From: Candidatus Flavonifractor intestinigallinarum
GTDB taxonomy: Bacteria > Bacillota > Clostridia > Oscillospirales > Oscillospiraceae
Direction of reading: 5' to 3'
Assembly (NCBI GenBank): GCA_019119165.1
Contig: DWXO01000056.1
Location: 1-52,313 of the forward strand
Length of the DNA: 52,313 nucleotides
In this document: positions 42,344-50,934 of the stretch, piece after piece
Layout of the letters: every line of letters begins with the position of its first letter
How positions within the stretch are numbered: the first letter of the stretch is position 1
The notes under the pieces: model-generated
The model's database searches: none
What the model was told of the DNA's origin: nothing
Seen by the model: the letters and a program-made list of their open reading frames with translations, nothing else
Program-made: the position numbers and the translations under genes

Positions 42344-42384
42344 GTAACTAGTTACATAGTATACCCCTTTCCACGGTTTGTCAA
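42344..42384 (-). promoter_or_regulatory. marR promoter with MarR operator
   Basis: On the minus strand a TTGACA (42379-42384) is followed by TATACT at 15 bp, or TACTAT at 17 bp. Directly after lies the palindrome GTAACTAGTTAC (42344-42355), placed to block transcription start. Confidence 0.75.
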
Positions 42385-42393
42385 GGCGGCCGG

Positions 42394-43122
42394 TCACATC
42401 AGACGCAGGATTTCCCGCTTGAGCCGGGCAATGATCCGCTTTTCCAGCCGGGAGATGTAGGACTGGGAGATGCCCAGGCTGTCGGCCACCTCCTTCTGGG
42501 TGCGCTCCGGCTTGCCGTCCAGGCCGAAGCGGAGGGTGATGATGTGCCGCTCCCGGTCCTCCAGCCGCTCCAGGGCGTCGGAGAGCAGCTTGCGGTCCAC
42601 ATCCTCCTCGATGGGCTTCATCACCAAGTCGCTTTCGGTGCCCAGAATGTCGGAGAGGAGCAGCTCGTTGCCGTCCCAGTCGGTGTTGAGGGGCTCGTCG
42701 AAGGACACCTCGCTTTTCAGATTGGTGGTCTTGCGCAGGTGCATCAGGATCTCGTTTTCGATGCACCGGGAGGCGTAGGTGGCCAGCTTGATGTTCTTGG
42801 CGGGCTGATAGGTGTTGATGGCCTTGATGAGCCCGATGGTGCCGATGGAGATCAGGTCCTCAATGCCCACCCCGGTATTTTCAAACCGGCGTGCGATATA
42901 CACCACCAGCCGCAGGTTGCGCTCGATAAGCTGGGATTTGACCCCCTCCTCCCCCTGATCCAGGCGGCGGATCAGCTCCGCCTCCTCGTCCCGGGACAGA
43001 GGGGGCGGCAGGGTGTCGCTCCCCCCGATGTACATGATCTTGCCCGGCAGCTTCAGCCCCAGCCGCGCCAGCAGCTTTTGTATGCGCCCATACCAGCGCG
43101 TCATCCAGCTCTTCATAGCCAT
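42394..43122 (-). CDS. sigE: RNA polymerase sporulation sigma factor SigE
   Basis: Mother-cell-specific sigma factor, made as an inactive precursor. At 242 aa it has the pro-sequence region (about residues 1-28, basic and hydrophobic, ending near [14 protein letters not shown]). Region 2 is [33 protein letters not shown], and region 4 is [23 protein letters not shown]. It lies 6 nt after spoIIGA, its processing protease. sigG, often next, is not adjacent here. Confidence 0.97.
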   Translation of the reverse strand: MAMKSWMTRWYGRIQKLLARLGLKLPGKIMYIGGSDTLPPPLSRDEEAELIRRLDQGEEGVKSQLIERNLRLVVYIARRFENTGVGIEDLISIGTIGLIKAINTYQPAKNIKLATYASRCIENEILMHLRKTTNLKSEVSFDEPLNTDWDGNELLLSDILGTESDLVMKPIEEDVDRKLLSDALERLEDRERHIITLRFGLDGKPERTQKEVADSLGISQSYISRLEKRIIARLKREILRLM

Positions 43123-43128
43123 CCTCCT

Positions 43129-43977
43129 TTATGCTCCGATGAGGGCGCAGTAGCCCCCGCCGTCGGTGAGGCCGGTGGGCGACAGGGCCACCAGCAGGGG
43201 ACCGCAGTCCTCCCCGCCCACCGTTACCCGGTCGCTCCGCAGGGCCAGCAGCAGCGCGCACTCCACACCCACCGCCTGATAGGGCAGCAGCCGGCACCGC
43301 AGGCCCGCGCCGCTCAGCCGCTCCATGGCGCCGGCCGGGTCATACAGTTCGGCCCGGCTGGGGGCGGTCCCCGGGGGAAACAGGTCCTTCACCTTCTCCC
43401 CCTCCGCCACCAGCACCGGCCTGCCGGTGGCCGGGTCGGTGAGGGTGTTGCCCGTATCCACCAGGGCGGTGAGCACCGCCCGCCGTCCCCCCAGCTCCAC
43501 CACCGCCGGGGCCAGCTCACGCCGGGGGCTGTGGCGGGCCGCCCGCTGAAAGAGCAGGGTGATCAGTCCGTAGCATCCCGCCGCCGACAGCAGCACCAGC
43601 TTTAAATCCAAAGGCGAGGAGAGCACCCCGTTGGCCAGGGTGAGGCTGCGGCTTCCCAACAGCTGGAGGGCCAGGATGCCCCCACCGAAGGCGGCGGACA
43701 CGGCGAAGAACACCAGGCACACCCGCAGCAGCCTCCGGCTGCCGCCGTAGCCCGCCAGCACCGTCAGCACCCCCGCCCCCACCTTGCATAGGGGATGGAC
43801 CAGAAAGCCCAGCCCCGGCAGGAACACTGCCCCGGCATAGGCCGCCCCCAGGGCGGCCCCCAGCGCCAGCCGTCCCCGGCGAAGCACCTCCCCCGCCAGC
43901 CGCCCGGCGGAGAGCAGCAGCAGATAGTCCACCACAAAATTCAACAGGAACACCTCGTCCAGATAAACCACCGTCAT
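43129..43977 (-). CDS. spoIIGA: Sigma-E processing peptidase SpoIIGA
   Basis: Membrane aspartyl protease that cleaves pro-sigma-E upon a forespore signal. Five hydrophobic helices (residues 1-150; TVVYLDEVFLLNFVVDYLLL at the start) lead into the retropepsin-like domain with the catalytic motif ALVDTGNTLTD (about residue 180). At 282 aa it is slightly short. ATG 43977 matches the family start and follows GGGGGGAG; upstream codons are not conserved. Cotranscribed with sigE. Confidence 0.95.
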   Translation of the reverse strand: MTVVYLDEVFLLNFVVDYLLLLSAGRLAGEVLRRGRLALGAALGAAYAGAVFLPGLGFLVHPLCKVGAGVLTVLAGYGGSRRLLRVCLVFFAVSAAFGGGILALQLLGSRSLTLANGVLSSPLDLKLVLLSAAGCYGLITLLFQRAARHSPRRELAPAVVELGGRRAVLTALVDTGNTLTDPATGRPVLVAEGEKVKDLFPPGTAPSRAELYDPAGAMERLSGAGLRCRLLPYQAVGVECALLLALRSDRVTVGGEDCGPLLVALSPTGLTDGGGYCALIGA

Positions 43978-44015
43978 GCCGCTCCCCCCTTCCGGCGTGC
44001 AGGCTGCCTCCGCGC

Positions 44016-44040
44016 GAATAAACCGCATCGCGGTTTATTC
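44016..44040. promoter_or_regulatory. spoIIGA: 11-bp palindrome in the spoIIGA leader
   Basis: GAATAAACCGC, ATC, GCGGTTTATTC: a perfect inverted repeat between the putative start site and the ribosome site of spoIIGA. It is either a leader hairpin or a regulator site; there is no T-run, so not a terminator. Confidence 0.45.
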
Positions 44041-44050
44041 AGCAGGCATT

Positions 44051-44083
44051 ATTATACCTGCCTGTCTCCATAAAAAAGGTCAA
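44051..44083 (-). promoter_or_regulatory. spoIIGA: Putative spoIIG-type promoter with long spacer
   Basis: On the minus strand a perfect TATAAT (44051-44056) and an upstream TTGACC (44078-44083) are 21 bp apart. In Bacillus subtilis the Spo0A-activated spoIIG promoter has a similar over-long spacer (22 bp). The sequence around 44078 loosely resembles a Spo0A box. Confidence 0.5.
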
Positions 44084-44100
44084 ATCGGGGACAGGACAGA

Positions 44101-44143
44101 AAAATGGCCCGCCGTGGATTGGAGCTCCACAGCGGGCCATTTT
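44101..44143 (-). terminator. Terminator after the DsrE-like gene
   Basis: AAAATGGCCCGC plus GTGGA pair with TCCAC and GCGGGCCATTTT, a nearly perfect long stem with flanking A/T runs. It ends the hisC unit. Confidence 0.85.
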
Positions 44144-44162
44144 ATGACAGGATTCGGTTGGA

Positions 44163-44504
44163 TCAGACGGTGAGCAGGGGCGCCCGGCTCTTGATAAGGT
44201 CGGTGAGAGGCGGTCCCCAGGAGATGACCTCCAGGCCCATGTCCCGCAGGTCCTGCTCCACCCCCAGCTCCCGGGCGCAGGTCACGCAGGCGGAGAAGGC
44301 CACCCCCTGCTCCATGGCCAGGGCAATGCGCTCCCGCACCGCCGGGTCGCGGGCGGCCAGAGCCGCTGTGTCTCCCCACAGGATGACGGTCACCTTCTCC
44401 CACCAGCCCCGGACCAGGCTGTTGACAGCATACATCAGCACCATCTTGTCAAAGACGGTGGGGTCGGCGTTGGTCCACAGAATATGCAGATGATTGTCGT
44501 CCAT
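44163..44504 (-). CDS. DsrE/TusD-like family protein
   Basis: A small soluble protein (113 aa) of the DsrE-like fold. It begins HLHILWTNADP, and has VTVILWGDTAALAA and AFSACVTCARELGVEQDLRDMGLEV with two Cys (CVTC, about residue 73) where this family keeps the sulfur-relay Cys. DsrE relatives carry persulfides or simply form oligomers of unknown role. ATG 44504 follows a G-rich ribosome site and lies just past the hisC stop (44507), nearly overlapping. Confidence 0.8.
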   Translation of the reverse strand: MDDNHLHILWTNADPTVFDKMVLMYAVNSLVRGWWEKVTVILWGDTAALAARDPAVRERIALAMEQGVAFSACVTCARELGVEQDLRDMGLEVISWGPPLTDLIKSRAPLLTV

Positions 44505-44506
44505 GG

Positions 44507-45571
44507 TCAGTTCCCCCCCACTAGCTCGGTCATGGCGGCGCACAGGGCCCGCATCTCCTCATCGGTGCCCACGGTGATCCGCAGGTAGTCCCGGATGCGG
44601 GGCTTGTCCCACCAGCGGACCAGAATCCCCCGCTGCCGCAGGCCGTCCAGCAGGTCCTTGGCGGCCACGTCGGGGTGGGAGACAAACAGGAAGTTGGCGG
44701 CGGAATCGGTGACGGTGAAACCCAGCTGTTTCAGGTGGGAGGCGGTACAGGCCCGGGTGTACTGAATTTTCATGGCGGTGGCCCGCAGATAGTCCCGGTC
44801 CCGCAGGGCCCCCTCGGCTCCCGCCAGGGCCAGCCGGTCCAGGGTGTAGGAGTTGAAGGAGTTTTTCACGCAGTTGAGGGCGGCGATCAGCTCCTCATTG
44901 CCCATGGCGAAGCCCACCCGCAGTCCCGCCAGAGAGCGGGACTTGGACATGGTCTGTACCACCATCAGGTTGGGATAGCGGTCGATGAGCTCCACGGCGG
45001 AGTGGGCGCCGAAGTCCACATAGGCCTCATCCACCACCACCACCGCGTCGGGGTTGGCCTCCAGAATGGCACGGATGCCGCACAGAGACAGCTCCCGTCC
45101 GGTGGGGGCGTTGGGATTGGCGATGACCACGCCGCCGTTGGGCTCCAGGAAGGGCTCCACCGGCAGGGCGAAGTTCTCGTCCAGGGGTACCTCCCGGTAG
45201 GTTAGGCCGTACAGGTCGGCGTATACGGGGTAAAAGCTGTAGGTGATATCGGCAAAGAGGATGGGCCGGTCCGGGTCGAAGAAGGCCTGAAAGCACAGGG
45301 CCAGCACCTCGTCGGAGCCGTTGCCCACAAAGATCTGCTCCGGCTTGAGGCCGTAGGTGGCCCCCAGCAGCTCCCTCAGTGTGGTACACTCCGGGTCGGG
45401 GTAGAGCCGCAGGGTGTCGCAGGCCGCCTCCCGGATGGCCGCCAGAGCCACGGGAGAGGGCGGATAGGGGTTCTCGTTGGTGTTCAGCTTGATAAATTTC
45501 CGGTCCTTGGGCTGCTCCCCCGGCACATAGGGGGTCAGTGCCCTGGCCCGCGCGCTCCAATACTGGTTCAT
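44507..45571 (-). CDS. hisC: Histidinol-phosphate aminotransferase
   Basis: PLP enzyme that converts imidazole acetol-phosphate to histidinol-phosphate. The PLP Lys is in TMSKSRSLAGLRVGFA (about residue 210). Substrate and cofactor contacts LNTNENPYPP (about 28-37), GNGSDE, NPNAPTG and DEAYVDFG appear in order. At 354 aa it is full length. ATG 45571 overlaps the DUF951 stop (ATGA). No other his gene is nearby, and similar enzymes also transaminate aromatic or phosphonate substrates. Confidence 0.92.
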   Translation of the reverse strand: MNQYWSARARALTPYVPGEQPKDRKFIKLNTNENPYPPSPVALAAIREAACDTLRLYPDPECTTLRELLGATYGLKPEQIFVGNGSDEVLALCFQAFFDPDRPILFADITYSFYPVYADLYGLTYREVPLDENFALPVEPFLEPNGGVVIANPNAPTGRELSLCGIRAILEANPDAVVVVDEAYVDFGAHSAVELIDRYPNLMVVQTMSKSRSLAGLRVGFAMGNEELIAALNCVKNSFNSYTLDRLALAGAEGALRDRDYLRATAMKIQYTRACTASHLKQLGFTVTDSAANFLFVSHPDVAAKDLLDGLRQRGILVRWWDKPRIRDYLRITVGTDEEMRALCAAMTELVGGN

Positions 45572-45762
45572 GTCTCGTCCTCCCCCGGTCGAATCACCTT
45601 TTTGATGCTTTTTTCCGCCTTGCTCCGGGGGATCATCAGCTCATGGCCGCACCCCGCGCACCGCAGGCGGAAATCCATCCCCACCCGCAGCACCTGCCAC
45701 CGCCGGCTGCCGCAGGGGTGCTCCTTCTTCAGCTCCAGCACGTCGCCCACATGGATGTCCAT
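45568..45762 (-). CDS. DUF951 family protein
   Basis: A 64-residue protein of the widespread Firmicutes DUF951 family, normally next to parB or translation genes; no function is known. It shows the family pattern DIHVGDVLELKKEHPCGS, then WQVLRVGMDFRLRCAGCGHELMIPR with a CxxC zinc knuckle. The ATG at 45762 is preferred because GGGGGAG precedes it. The stop overlaps hisC. Confidence 0.92.
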   Translation of the reverse strand: MDIHVGDVLELKKEHPCGSRRWQVLRVGMDFRLRCAGCGHELMIPRSKAEKSIKKVIRPGEDET

Positions 45763-45804
45763 GGGTTCTCCCCCTTTTTGGTTCACTTTATCCGTGTAAA
45801 GAAT

Positions 45805-45833
45805 ATTATAAATTCCCGGTCCCCCTCTGTCAA
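45805..45833 (-). promoter_or_regulatory. Consensus sigma-A promoter of the DUF951-hisC unit
   Basis: On the minus strand a perfect TTGACA, 17 bp, and a perfect TATAAT. It should be one of the strongest promoters in the window, about 45 bp before the DUF951 ATG. Confidence 0.9.
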
Positions 45834-45906
45834 TTCAAGGTTCCCCATTGCATATCATTGTCTGGTAAGAAAAAAATCACCCCAACGCAGAAAGGATTTG
45901 GTCAGA

Positions 45907-46842
45907 TTGACGAACCGTTTTCCACCCGAGGGGCGGCTGCTCCACACCCCGGAAAATCAGGCTGCCTGCGCCGACGCCCACGGGCTCAGGCAGGCCATGG
46001 CGTCGGAGGCGGTGCTGGAGGGGACCGCCCTGCTGTGTACGCCGGAGCACGATCTCATCGTGGCCGTGGGCCCCTATCGGGGGCGCATCCCCCGGACGGA
46101 GGCCGCCCTGGGCATTGCCGAGGGAATTACCCGGGACATCGCCATCCTCTCCCGGGTAGGCAAGCCGGTTTCCTTTACAGTTACATCCCTGGAGGAGGCC
46201 GACGGCCAGCCGCGCCTGCTGCTCTCCCGGCGGCGGGCCCAGGAGCTGGCCCTGGACTTCCTGCTGGAGCACTGGAAATCGGGGCAGGTGATCTCCGCCC
46301 GGGTCACCCACCTGGAGCCCTTCGGCGCCTTTGTGGATGTGGGGTGCGGGGTACCCTCCCTCATCGGGGTGGAGAACATCTCGGTGTCCCGCATCCCCCA
46401 CCCCGCCGTCCGGTTCCAGGTGGGCCAGGACATTCTGGCGGCGGTGCTGGACCTGGACCCGGCTCTGGGCCGGGTCTACCTGACCCACAAGGAGCTGCTG
46501 GGCACCTGGGTGGAGAATGTGGCCCCCTTCCAGCCGGGCATGACGGTGCCGGGGGTGGTGCGGGGAATCAAGGACTACGGGGTGTTTGTGGAGCTCACCC
46601 CCAACCTTTCCGGGCTGGCGGAGCAGGACTGCCGCCTCACCGAGGGCGCCCGGGTGTCGGTGTACATCAAGGCCATCCTCCCCGAGCGGATGAAGATCAA
46701 GCTGCTGGCCATCGAGCTGCTGCCGCCGCTGACGGAGCCCCAGCCCCTCCACTACTTCATCCGGGAGGGGCGGCTGGACCACTGGAAATACGCGCCCACC
46801 GGCTGCATCAAGGTGGGGGCGGAAACCATCTTCGGAGACTGA
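45907..46842 (+). CDS. S1 RNA-binding domain protein (ribosomal S1-like)
   Basis: A 311-residue RNA-binding protein with two clear S1 repeats in the second half: QVISARVTHLEPFGAFVDVGCGVPSLIGVENIS (about residues 128-160) and MTVPGVVRGIKDYGVFVELTPNLSGLAE (about 210-240). The N-terminal part (about 10-110) resembles the degenerate S1-like start seen in clostridial S1 proteins. It starts at TTG 45907, with AAAGGA 10 nt upstream; no ATG or GTG is suitably placed. It could be a short ribosomal S1 or a regulatory cousin. Confidence 0.85.
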   Translation: MTNRFPPEGRLLHTPENQAACADAHGLRQAMASEAVLEGTALLCTPEHDLIVAVGPYRGRIPRTEAALGIAEGITRDIAILSRVGKPVSFTVTSLEEADGQPRLLLSRRRAQELALDFLLEHWKSGQVISARVTHLEPFGAFVDVGCGVPSLIGVENISVSRIPHPAVRFQVGQDILAAVLDLDPALGRVYLTHKELLGTWVENVAPFQPGMTVPGVVRGIKDYGVFVELTPNLSGLAEQDCRLTEGARVSVYIKAILPERMKIKLLAIELLPPLTEPQPLHYFIREGRLDHWKYAPTGCIKVGAETIFGD

Positions 46843-46879
46843 GCAAGGCCCCGGACGGCGCTGCTGTCCGGGGCCTTGC
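46843..46879 (+). terminator. Terminator after the S1-domain gene
   Basis: A 14-bp perfect stem (GCAAGGCCCCGGAC) around a 9-nt loop. A weak T-run follows (TATTG). Confidence 0.75.
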
Positions 46880-46881
46880 TA

Positions 46882-46911
46882 TTGCCTGTTCCAATCTGGG
46901 TATGATAAAAT
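46882..46911 (+). promoter_or_regulatory. Promoter of the two-component operon
   Basis: TTGCCT, 18 bp, TAAAAT, about 75 bp before the response regulator. A 7-bp inverted repeat AGGTTTC/GAAACCT (46927-46956) follows in the leader. Confidence 0.5.
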
Positions 46912-46986
46912 CGTAAGAAACACGAAAGGTTTCCTCCCCGTCTTTGAAAGAAACCTCTGCTATGCTGTACCCATGGAGGGATCGAT

Positions 46987-47685
46987 ATGAATGAAGCCAT
47001 TCTTGTGGTGGACGACGACGCCGAGATCGTCCGTGCCATCGCCATTTTGCTGGAAAAGGAGGGCTACCGGGTGCTGAAGGCCTACAACGGCCTCCAGGCC
47101 CTGGAGCTGGCCGTGGACCCGTCCCTGCGGCTCATCCTGATGGACGTGATGATGCCCAAGCTGGACGGGCTGTCCGCCGTGCTCAAGATCCGGGAGCAGC
47201 GCAATCTGCCCATCCTGATCCTCAGCGCCAAGGGGGAGGACACCGACAAAATCCTGGGCCTGTCCATGGGGGCGGACGACTACATCGCCAAGCCCTTCCA
47301 CCCCCAGGAGCTGGTGGCCCGGGTGCGCAGCCACCTGCGGCGGTACACCCAGTTGGGAGACGTGAACGCCCCCAGCCAGAAGGCGGAGCTGGTTACCGGG
47401 CGGCTGTGCTACCTGCCCGACCAGCGGACCCTGCTGGCCGACGGCGCACCGGTGCGGCTCACCGCCACCGAGCTGAAGATCGTGGACCTGCTGATGCGCA
47501 ACCTGGGCCGGGTGTTCCCCGCCGAGGAGATCTACCGCCGGGTGTGGAACGAGGAGCCCTATTCCGCGGAGAACACGGTGATGGTACACATTCGCCGTAT
47601 TCGCGAAAAGATCGAGCTCAATCCCAAGGAGCCGGAATATTTAAAGGTGGTGTGGGGCATTGGATACAAAATCGAGAAGCATTAA
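46987..47685 (+). CDS. OmpR-family response regulator
   Basis: A two-domain DNA-binding response regulator of 232 aa. The receiver (residues 1-120) has the acidic pair VDDDAE, phosphoacceptor Asp in LILMDVMMPKLDGL (about residue 55) and Lys in DDYIAKPF. The C-terminal winged helix (about 135-230) has LTATELKIVDLLMRNLGRVF and ENTVMVHIRRIREKIE. It overlaps the kinase start by 26 nt. The closest overall pattern is VanR-like, which would suit a wall-stress signal, but this is only a family impression. Confidence 0.95.
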   Translation: MNEAILVVDDDAEIVRAIAILLEKEGYRVLKAYNGLQALELAVDPSLRLILMDVMMPKLDGLSAVLKIREQRNLPILILSAKGEDTDKILGLSMGADDYIAKPFHPQELVARVRSHLRRYTQLGDVNAPSQKAELVTGRLCYLPDQRTLLADGAPVRLTATELKIVDLLMRNLGRVFPAEEIYRRVWNEEPYSAENTVMVHIRRIREKIELNPKEPEYLKVVWGIGYKIEKH

Positions 47686-49708
47686 GCCCGCCCTGGCCTT
47701 TCTGGCCCTGTTCTTCGGCGTCAATCTGCTCATACTGGCCCTGGCCGCTGGCTATTCGGCGGTCCACACCCTGGGCTGGCGGGGCATCAGCGACGCCTTT
47801 CAGTCCGACTATCAGAATACCGCCGACTTCCGGCACGCCATCTCCTCCTGGTTTTACAGCTTTGCCGACCAGGACTGGCAGGAGCAGTACCAGCTGAGCG
47901 ATAAAAATCTCCTCTATAAGGTAACTCGAAACGGCGAGACGGTGTGTACCAACGCCGACGACCTCTCCTCCGACGCCCTGCCGGAGGGATACAACTTCCT
48001 GCTCTACTTCGATGGAAAGACCGTCACCATCCAAAAGGATGGCCAGGAAGTGGACATATACGGGGACGGCTACTACCGGGGGGAGGATCAGTGGAACCTG
48101 CCCGGCTACCGCAATATGCCGATGCCCGACTCCTACGCCGAACTCACCATCACCATGGCCGCCGCCAAGGAGCCGGTGTCCTATACCATCATGGACTCCA
48201 ACATCTTTACGGCGGATGTGGTGACCGACAGCGGCCTCTATTCCACCAGCGATTATGCCGCCCGCCTGCGGCTCCCCCTGGTTCTGCTTGTGCTGGCGCC
48301 GCTGGTGGTGGGGACAGTGCTGCTGCTGTGGTCCATTCTGTGGCACAAATACAAGGTGCGGGCCGACCGGGCCATCGCCTGGTTCACCGGAAAGCTCTGG
48401 CTGGAGGTCAAGGTGGTGCTCCTCATCCCCTTCTTCCTGGTATGCGCCGCCGCCCTTTTTTGCCTGGTGAGCCTGTATATTGCCCGGTACTACACCATCT
48501 GGTTCTATCTGTCGGTGCCGGTGGCCCTGTGGTGGGCCTACTTCTACCTCAACGACCTGCGGTACAACTTCGGCCGCATCACCGCCTACAGCCTGTGCGC
48601 CTTCCTGGCCCGGCTGTACCGGGGCGGGGAGCTGTCCTGGTCCGCCGGGCGGCGGATGATGCGCCGCTCCGCCCTCCAGTTCCTGGCGGCGACGCCCTTT
48701 ATTCTGGGCTGCATCGTGGTCTTTCTGGTGCTCTTCCGGCCATCCCTGTATTCCTCCGGCCTCCTTCTCATCCTGATACTGCTGGCCCTGGCCGGGCTCT
48801 TCCTCATGGCCGCCCAACTGTGGCTCATGAGCCAGAACCGCCGCACCGCCGCCGATGTGGACGCCCTGCTCTCCCGCATCCAGGCCGCCGGGACCGGTGA
48901 AGCCTCAGCCGCACCTCTGCCCCAAGACTCTGACCTGCGGGCTGCGGTGGAGGGGCTGGATCAGATGGAGGCCCGGCTGCGCTCGGCTCTGTCCGAGCAG
49001 ATGAAGAGTGAAAAGCTGAAGCTGGAGCTCATCACCAACGTGTCCCACGATCTCAAGACCCCCCTTACCTCCATGGTGAGCTACACCGAGCTGCTGCGGC
49101 AGGAGGAGGGCCTGCCCGACCACGTCCGGGACTATATTCTGGTGCTCTGCCAAAAAACCCTGCGGCTCCAGGCCATGGTGCAGGACGTGTTTGACGTGAG
49201 CAAGGCGGCCACCGGCAACCTGCCCGTCACCATCCGGCCTCTGGACTTCGCCAAGCTGCTGCGCCAGACCCTGGCCGACCTGGACGAGGACATCCAGGCC
49301 TCCGGCCTGGTGCTCCGCGCCGCCCTGCCCGATGGGCCGGTGTGGATCATGGCCGACGGGGACCGGCTGTACCGGGTGTTCCAGAACCTCATCGGCAACG
49401 CCCTGAAATATTCCCTGGACGGCTCCCGGATCTATCTGACCCTCTCGGTGGAGGGGGACCGGGCCGCCGCCGTCCTCCAGAACACCTCCCGGGATGAGCT
49501 ACCCTACGGGGTGGACTTTACCGAGCGCTTTGTCCGGGGGGACCAGAGCCGCACCGACGGCGGCAGCGGCCTGGGGCTGTCCATCGCCCGCACCTTTACC
49601 GAGGCCTGCGGCGGCTCCTTCTCCATCCGCACCCAGGCCGATCTGTTCACCGCGTCGGTGACCTTCCCCCTGACCCAGACCAGACCACAACCGGAGGTGG
49701 CCCCATGA
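47660..49708 (+). CDS. Sensor histidine kinase
   Basis: A 682-residue membrane kinase, partner of the response regulator. One N-terminal helix (about residues 9-33) and an extracellular domain (about 34-200) precede several more membrane helices (about 205-400). The H-box is NVSHDLKTPLTSMVSYTELL (phosphorylated His near residue 460), with N-box NLIGNALKYS and G-box GGSGLGLSIARTFTEACGG. The membrane part between sensor and kinase is longer than usual. The start is TTG 47660. The end overlaps the lipoprotein gene by 4 nt (ATGA). Confidence 0.93.
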   Translation: MDTKSRSIKPALAFLALFFGVNLLILALAAGYSAVHTLGWRGISDAFQSDYQNTADFRHAISSWFYSFADQDWQEQYQLSDKNLLYKVTRNGETVCTNADDLSSDALPEGYNFLLYFDGKTVTIQKDGQEVDIYGDGYYRGEDQWNLPGYRNMPMPDSYAELTITMAAAKEPVSYTIMDSNIFTADVVTDSGLYSTSDYAARLRLPLVLLVLAPLVVGTVLLLWSILWHKYKVRADRAIAWFTGKLWLEVKVVLLIPFFLVCAAALFCLVSLYIARYYTIWFYLSVPVALWWAYFYLNDLRYNFGRITAYSLCAFLARLYRGGELSWSAGRRMMRRSALQFLAATPFILGCIVVFLVLFRPSLYSSGLLLILILLALAGLFLMAAQLWLMSQNRRTAADVDALLSRIQAAGTGEASAAPLPQDSDLRAAVEGLDQMEARLRSALSEQMKSEKLKLELITNVSHDLKTPLTSMVSYTELLRQEEGLPDHVRDYILVLCQKTLRLQAMVQDVFDVSKAATGNLPVTIRPLDFAKLLRQTLADLDEDIQASGLVLRAALPDGPVWIMADGDRLYRVFQNLIGNALKYSLDGSRIYLTLSVEGDRAAAVLQNTSRDELPYGVDFTERFVRGDQSRTDGGSGLGLSIARTFTEACGGSFSIRTQADLFTASVTFPLTQTRPQPEVAP

Positions 49709-50865
49709 AACGAGTCGCTATGCTCCTGCTGTCCCTTCTGCTGCTGACGGGCTGCGCCCCCAAAGAGCCCACCACCGACGCCTCCGCCATCGACCTGGGG
49801 GGCGCGGTGGCGGAATCTCAGCCGGAGGAGTTCTCCAACAGCCTGACGCCCCTCTCCGACCAGCTGGACCCGGAGGGGCTGGAGGCCTATCTGACGACGG
49901 CCTACGGCCTGAACCGGGCGGACTGGGTGGACGCCGTGGCCGCCTACGCCCAGGGGCTCCAGGCCTATGAGCTGGCGGTGATCCGGCTGTCCGCCGATGC
50001 CGACGCCGGGGCGGCGGAGGAGCTGCTGCTGGACTATCTGGAGAGCCGCCGGGCCGATTTCACGGGCTACGCTCCCGACCAGGCCGCTCTGGTGGAGGAC
50101 GCCCTGCTGCTCCGTCAGGGCCGCTGGCTGCTGCTGGCGATCTGCCCCGACCCAGAGGGGGCCAGGGAGGCCTTCCTCACCCGCTTCGAGGGGGAGGCCG
50201 CCCAGCCGGTGTCCCGTCCCTACACGGTGGAGCGGGACAGCCGGGGCTATGTGGTCTTTGATCCTCCCAACGAGGAGGAAATGCCCCTTTACGACACCGT
50301 GCCGGTGGTGGATGCCTACCGCTCCGGGGATACCTCCGCCCTGTCGGAGCAGGACAAGGCCATTCTGGAGGTGTGCCGTCAGGTGCTGGCCGAGGAGATC
50401 CACGACGGGATGTCCCCGGCGGAGCAGGAGCTGGCAGTCCACGACTGGATCATCGACCACGCCGACTACGACCAGGCCCATTCCTCCCCCAACCGCAGCC
50501 ACCCCTACGGCCTGCTGGTGGAGGGACAGGCCATCTGCATGGGGTACGCCAACACCTTCCAGCTGTTCATGGACCTGCTGGATATCCCCTGCGTGACGGT
50601 AATCGGGGCCTCCAGCGACTCCCGGGAGGACCACGCCTGGAACCTGGTCCAGCTGGACGGGGACTGGTACGCGGTGGACATCACCTGGGACGACCCGCTG
50701 GGCTACTATGAGAATGCGCCCGCCGCCAATGAGGCAAACCACCACACCTATTTCAATGTAACCAGCGACTTTCTCCGGCAGACCGACCACCAGTGGGACT
50801 ACGACGCCGTCCAGGAGGCGGAGGGCACTTACTGGACCTGGCGGCATTTGAACCGGAGCCGCTGA
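49705..50865 (+). CDS. Transglutaminase-like lipoprotein
   Basis: An exported lipoprotein of 386 aa. The lipobox is LLTGC (Cys near residue 15). A helical region of unknown role (about 20-210) precedes a transglutaminase-like domain (about 215-340). The catalytic triad is readable: Cys in QAICMGYANTFQ, His in EDHAWNLVQ and Asp in DITWDDP. In bacteria such domains act as cysteine proteases or wall crosslinkers. It is coupled to the kinase gene by an ATGA overlap, which suggests that it serves or is the target of the two-component signal. Confidence 0.9.
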   Translation: MKRVAMLLLSLLLLTGCAPKEPTTDASAIDLGGAVAESQPEEFSNSLTPLSDQLDPEGLEAYLTTAYGLNRADWVDAVAAYAQGLQAYELAVIRLSADADAGAAEELLLDYLESRRADFTGYAPDQAALVEDALLLRQGRWLLLAICPDPEGAREAFLTRFEGEAAQPVSRPYTVERDSRGYVVFDPPNEEEMPLYDTVPVVDAYRSGDTSALSEQDKAILEVCRQVLAEEIHDGMSPAEQELAVHDWIIDHADYDQAHSSPNRSHPYGLLVEGQAICMGYANTFQLFMDLLDIPCVTVIGASSDSREDHAWNLVQLDGDWYAVDITWDDPLGYYENAPAANEANHHTYFNVTSDFLRQTDHQWDYDAVQEAEGTYWTWRHLNRSR

Positions 50866-50880
50866 ACCCCCCGTACATCA

Positions 50881-50921
50881 AACGAGGTGCTGCTGCAAGC
50901 TTTTTGCAGCAGCACCTCGTT
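50881..50921. terminator. Bidirectional terminator
   Basis: An 18-bp perfect stem (AACGAGGTGCTGCTGCAA) with loop GCTTT, between the convergent lipoprotein and DUF4379 genes. Confidence 0.88.
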
Positions 50922-50934
50922 TCATATGAGCGGA

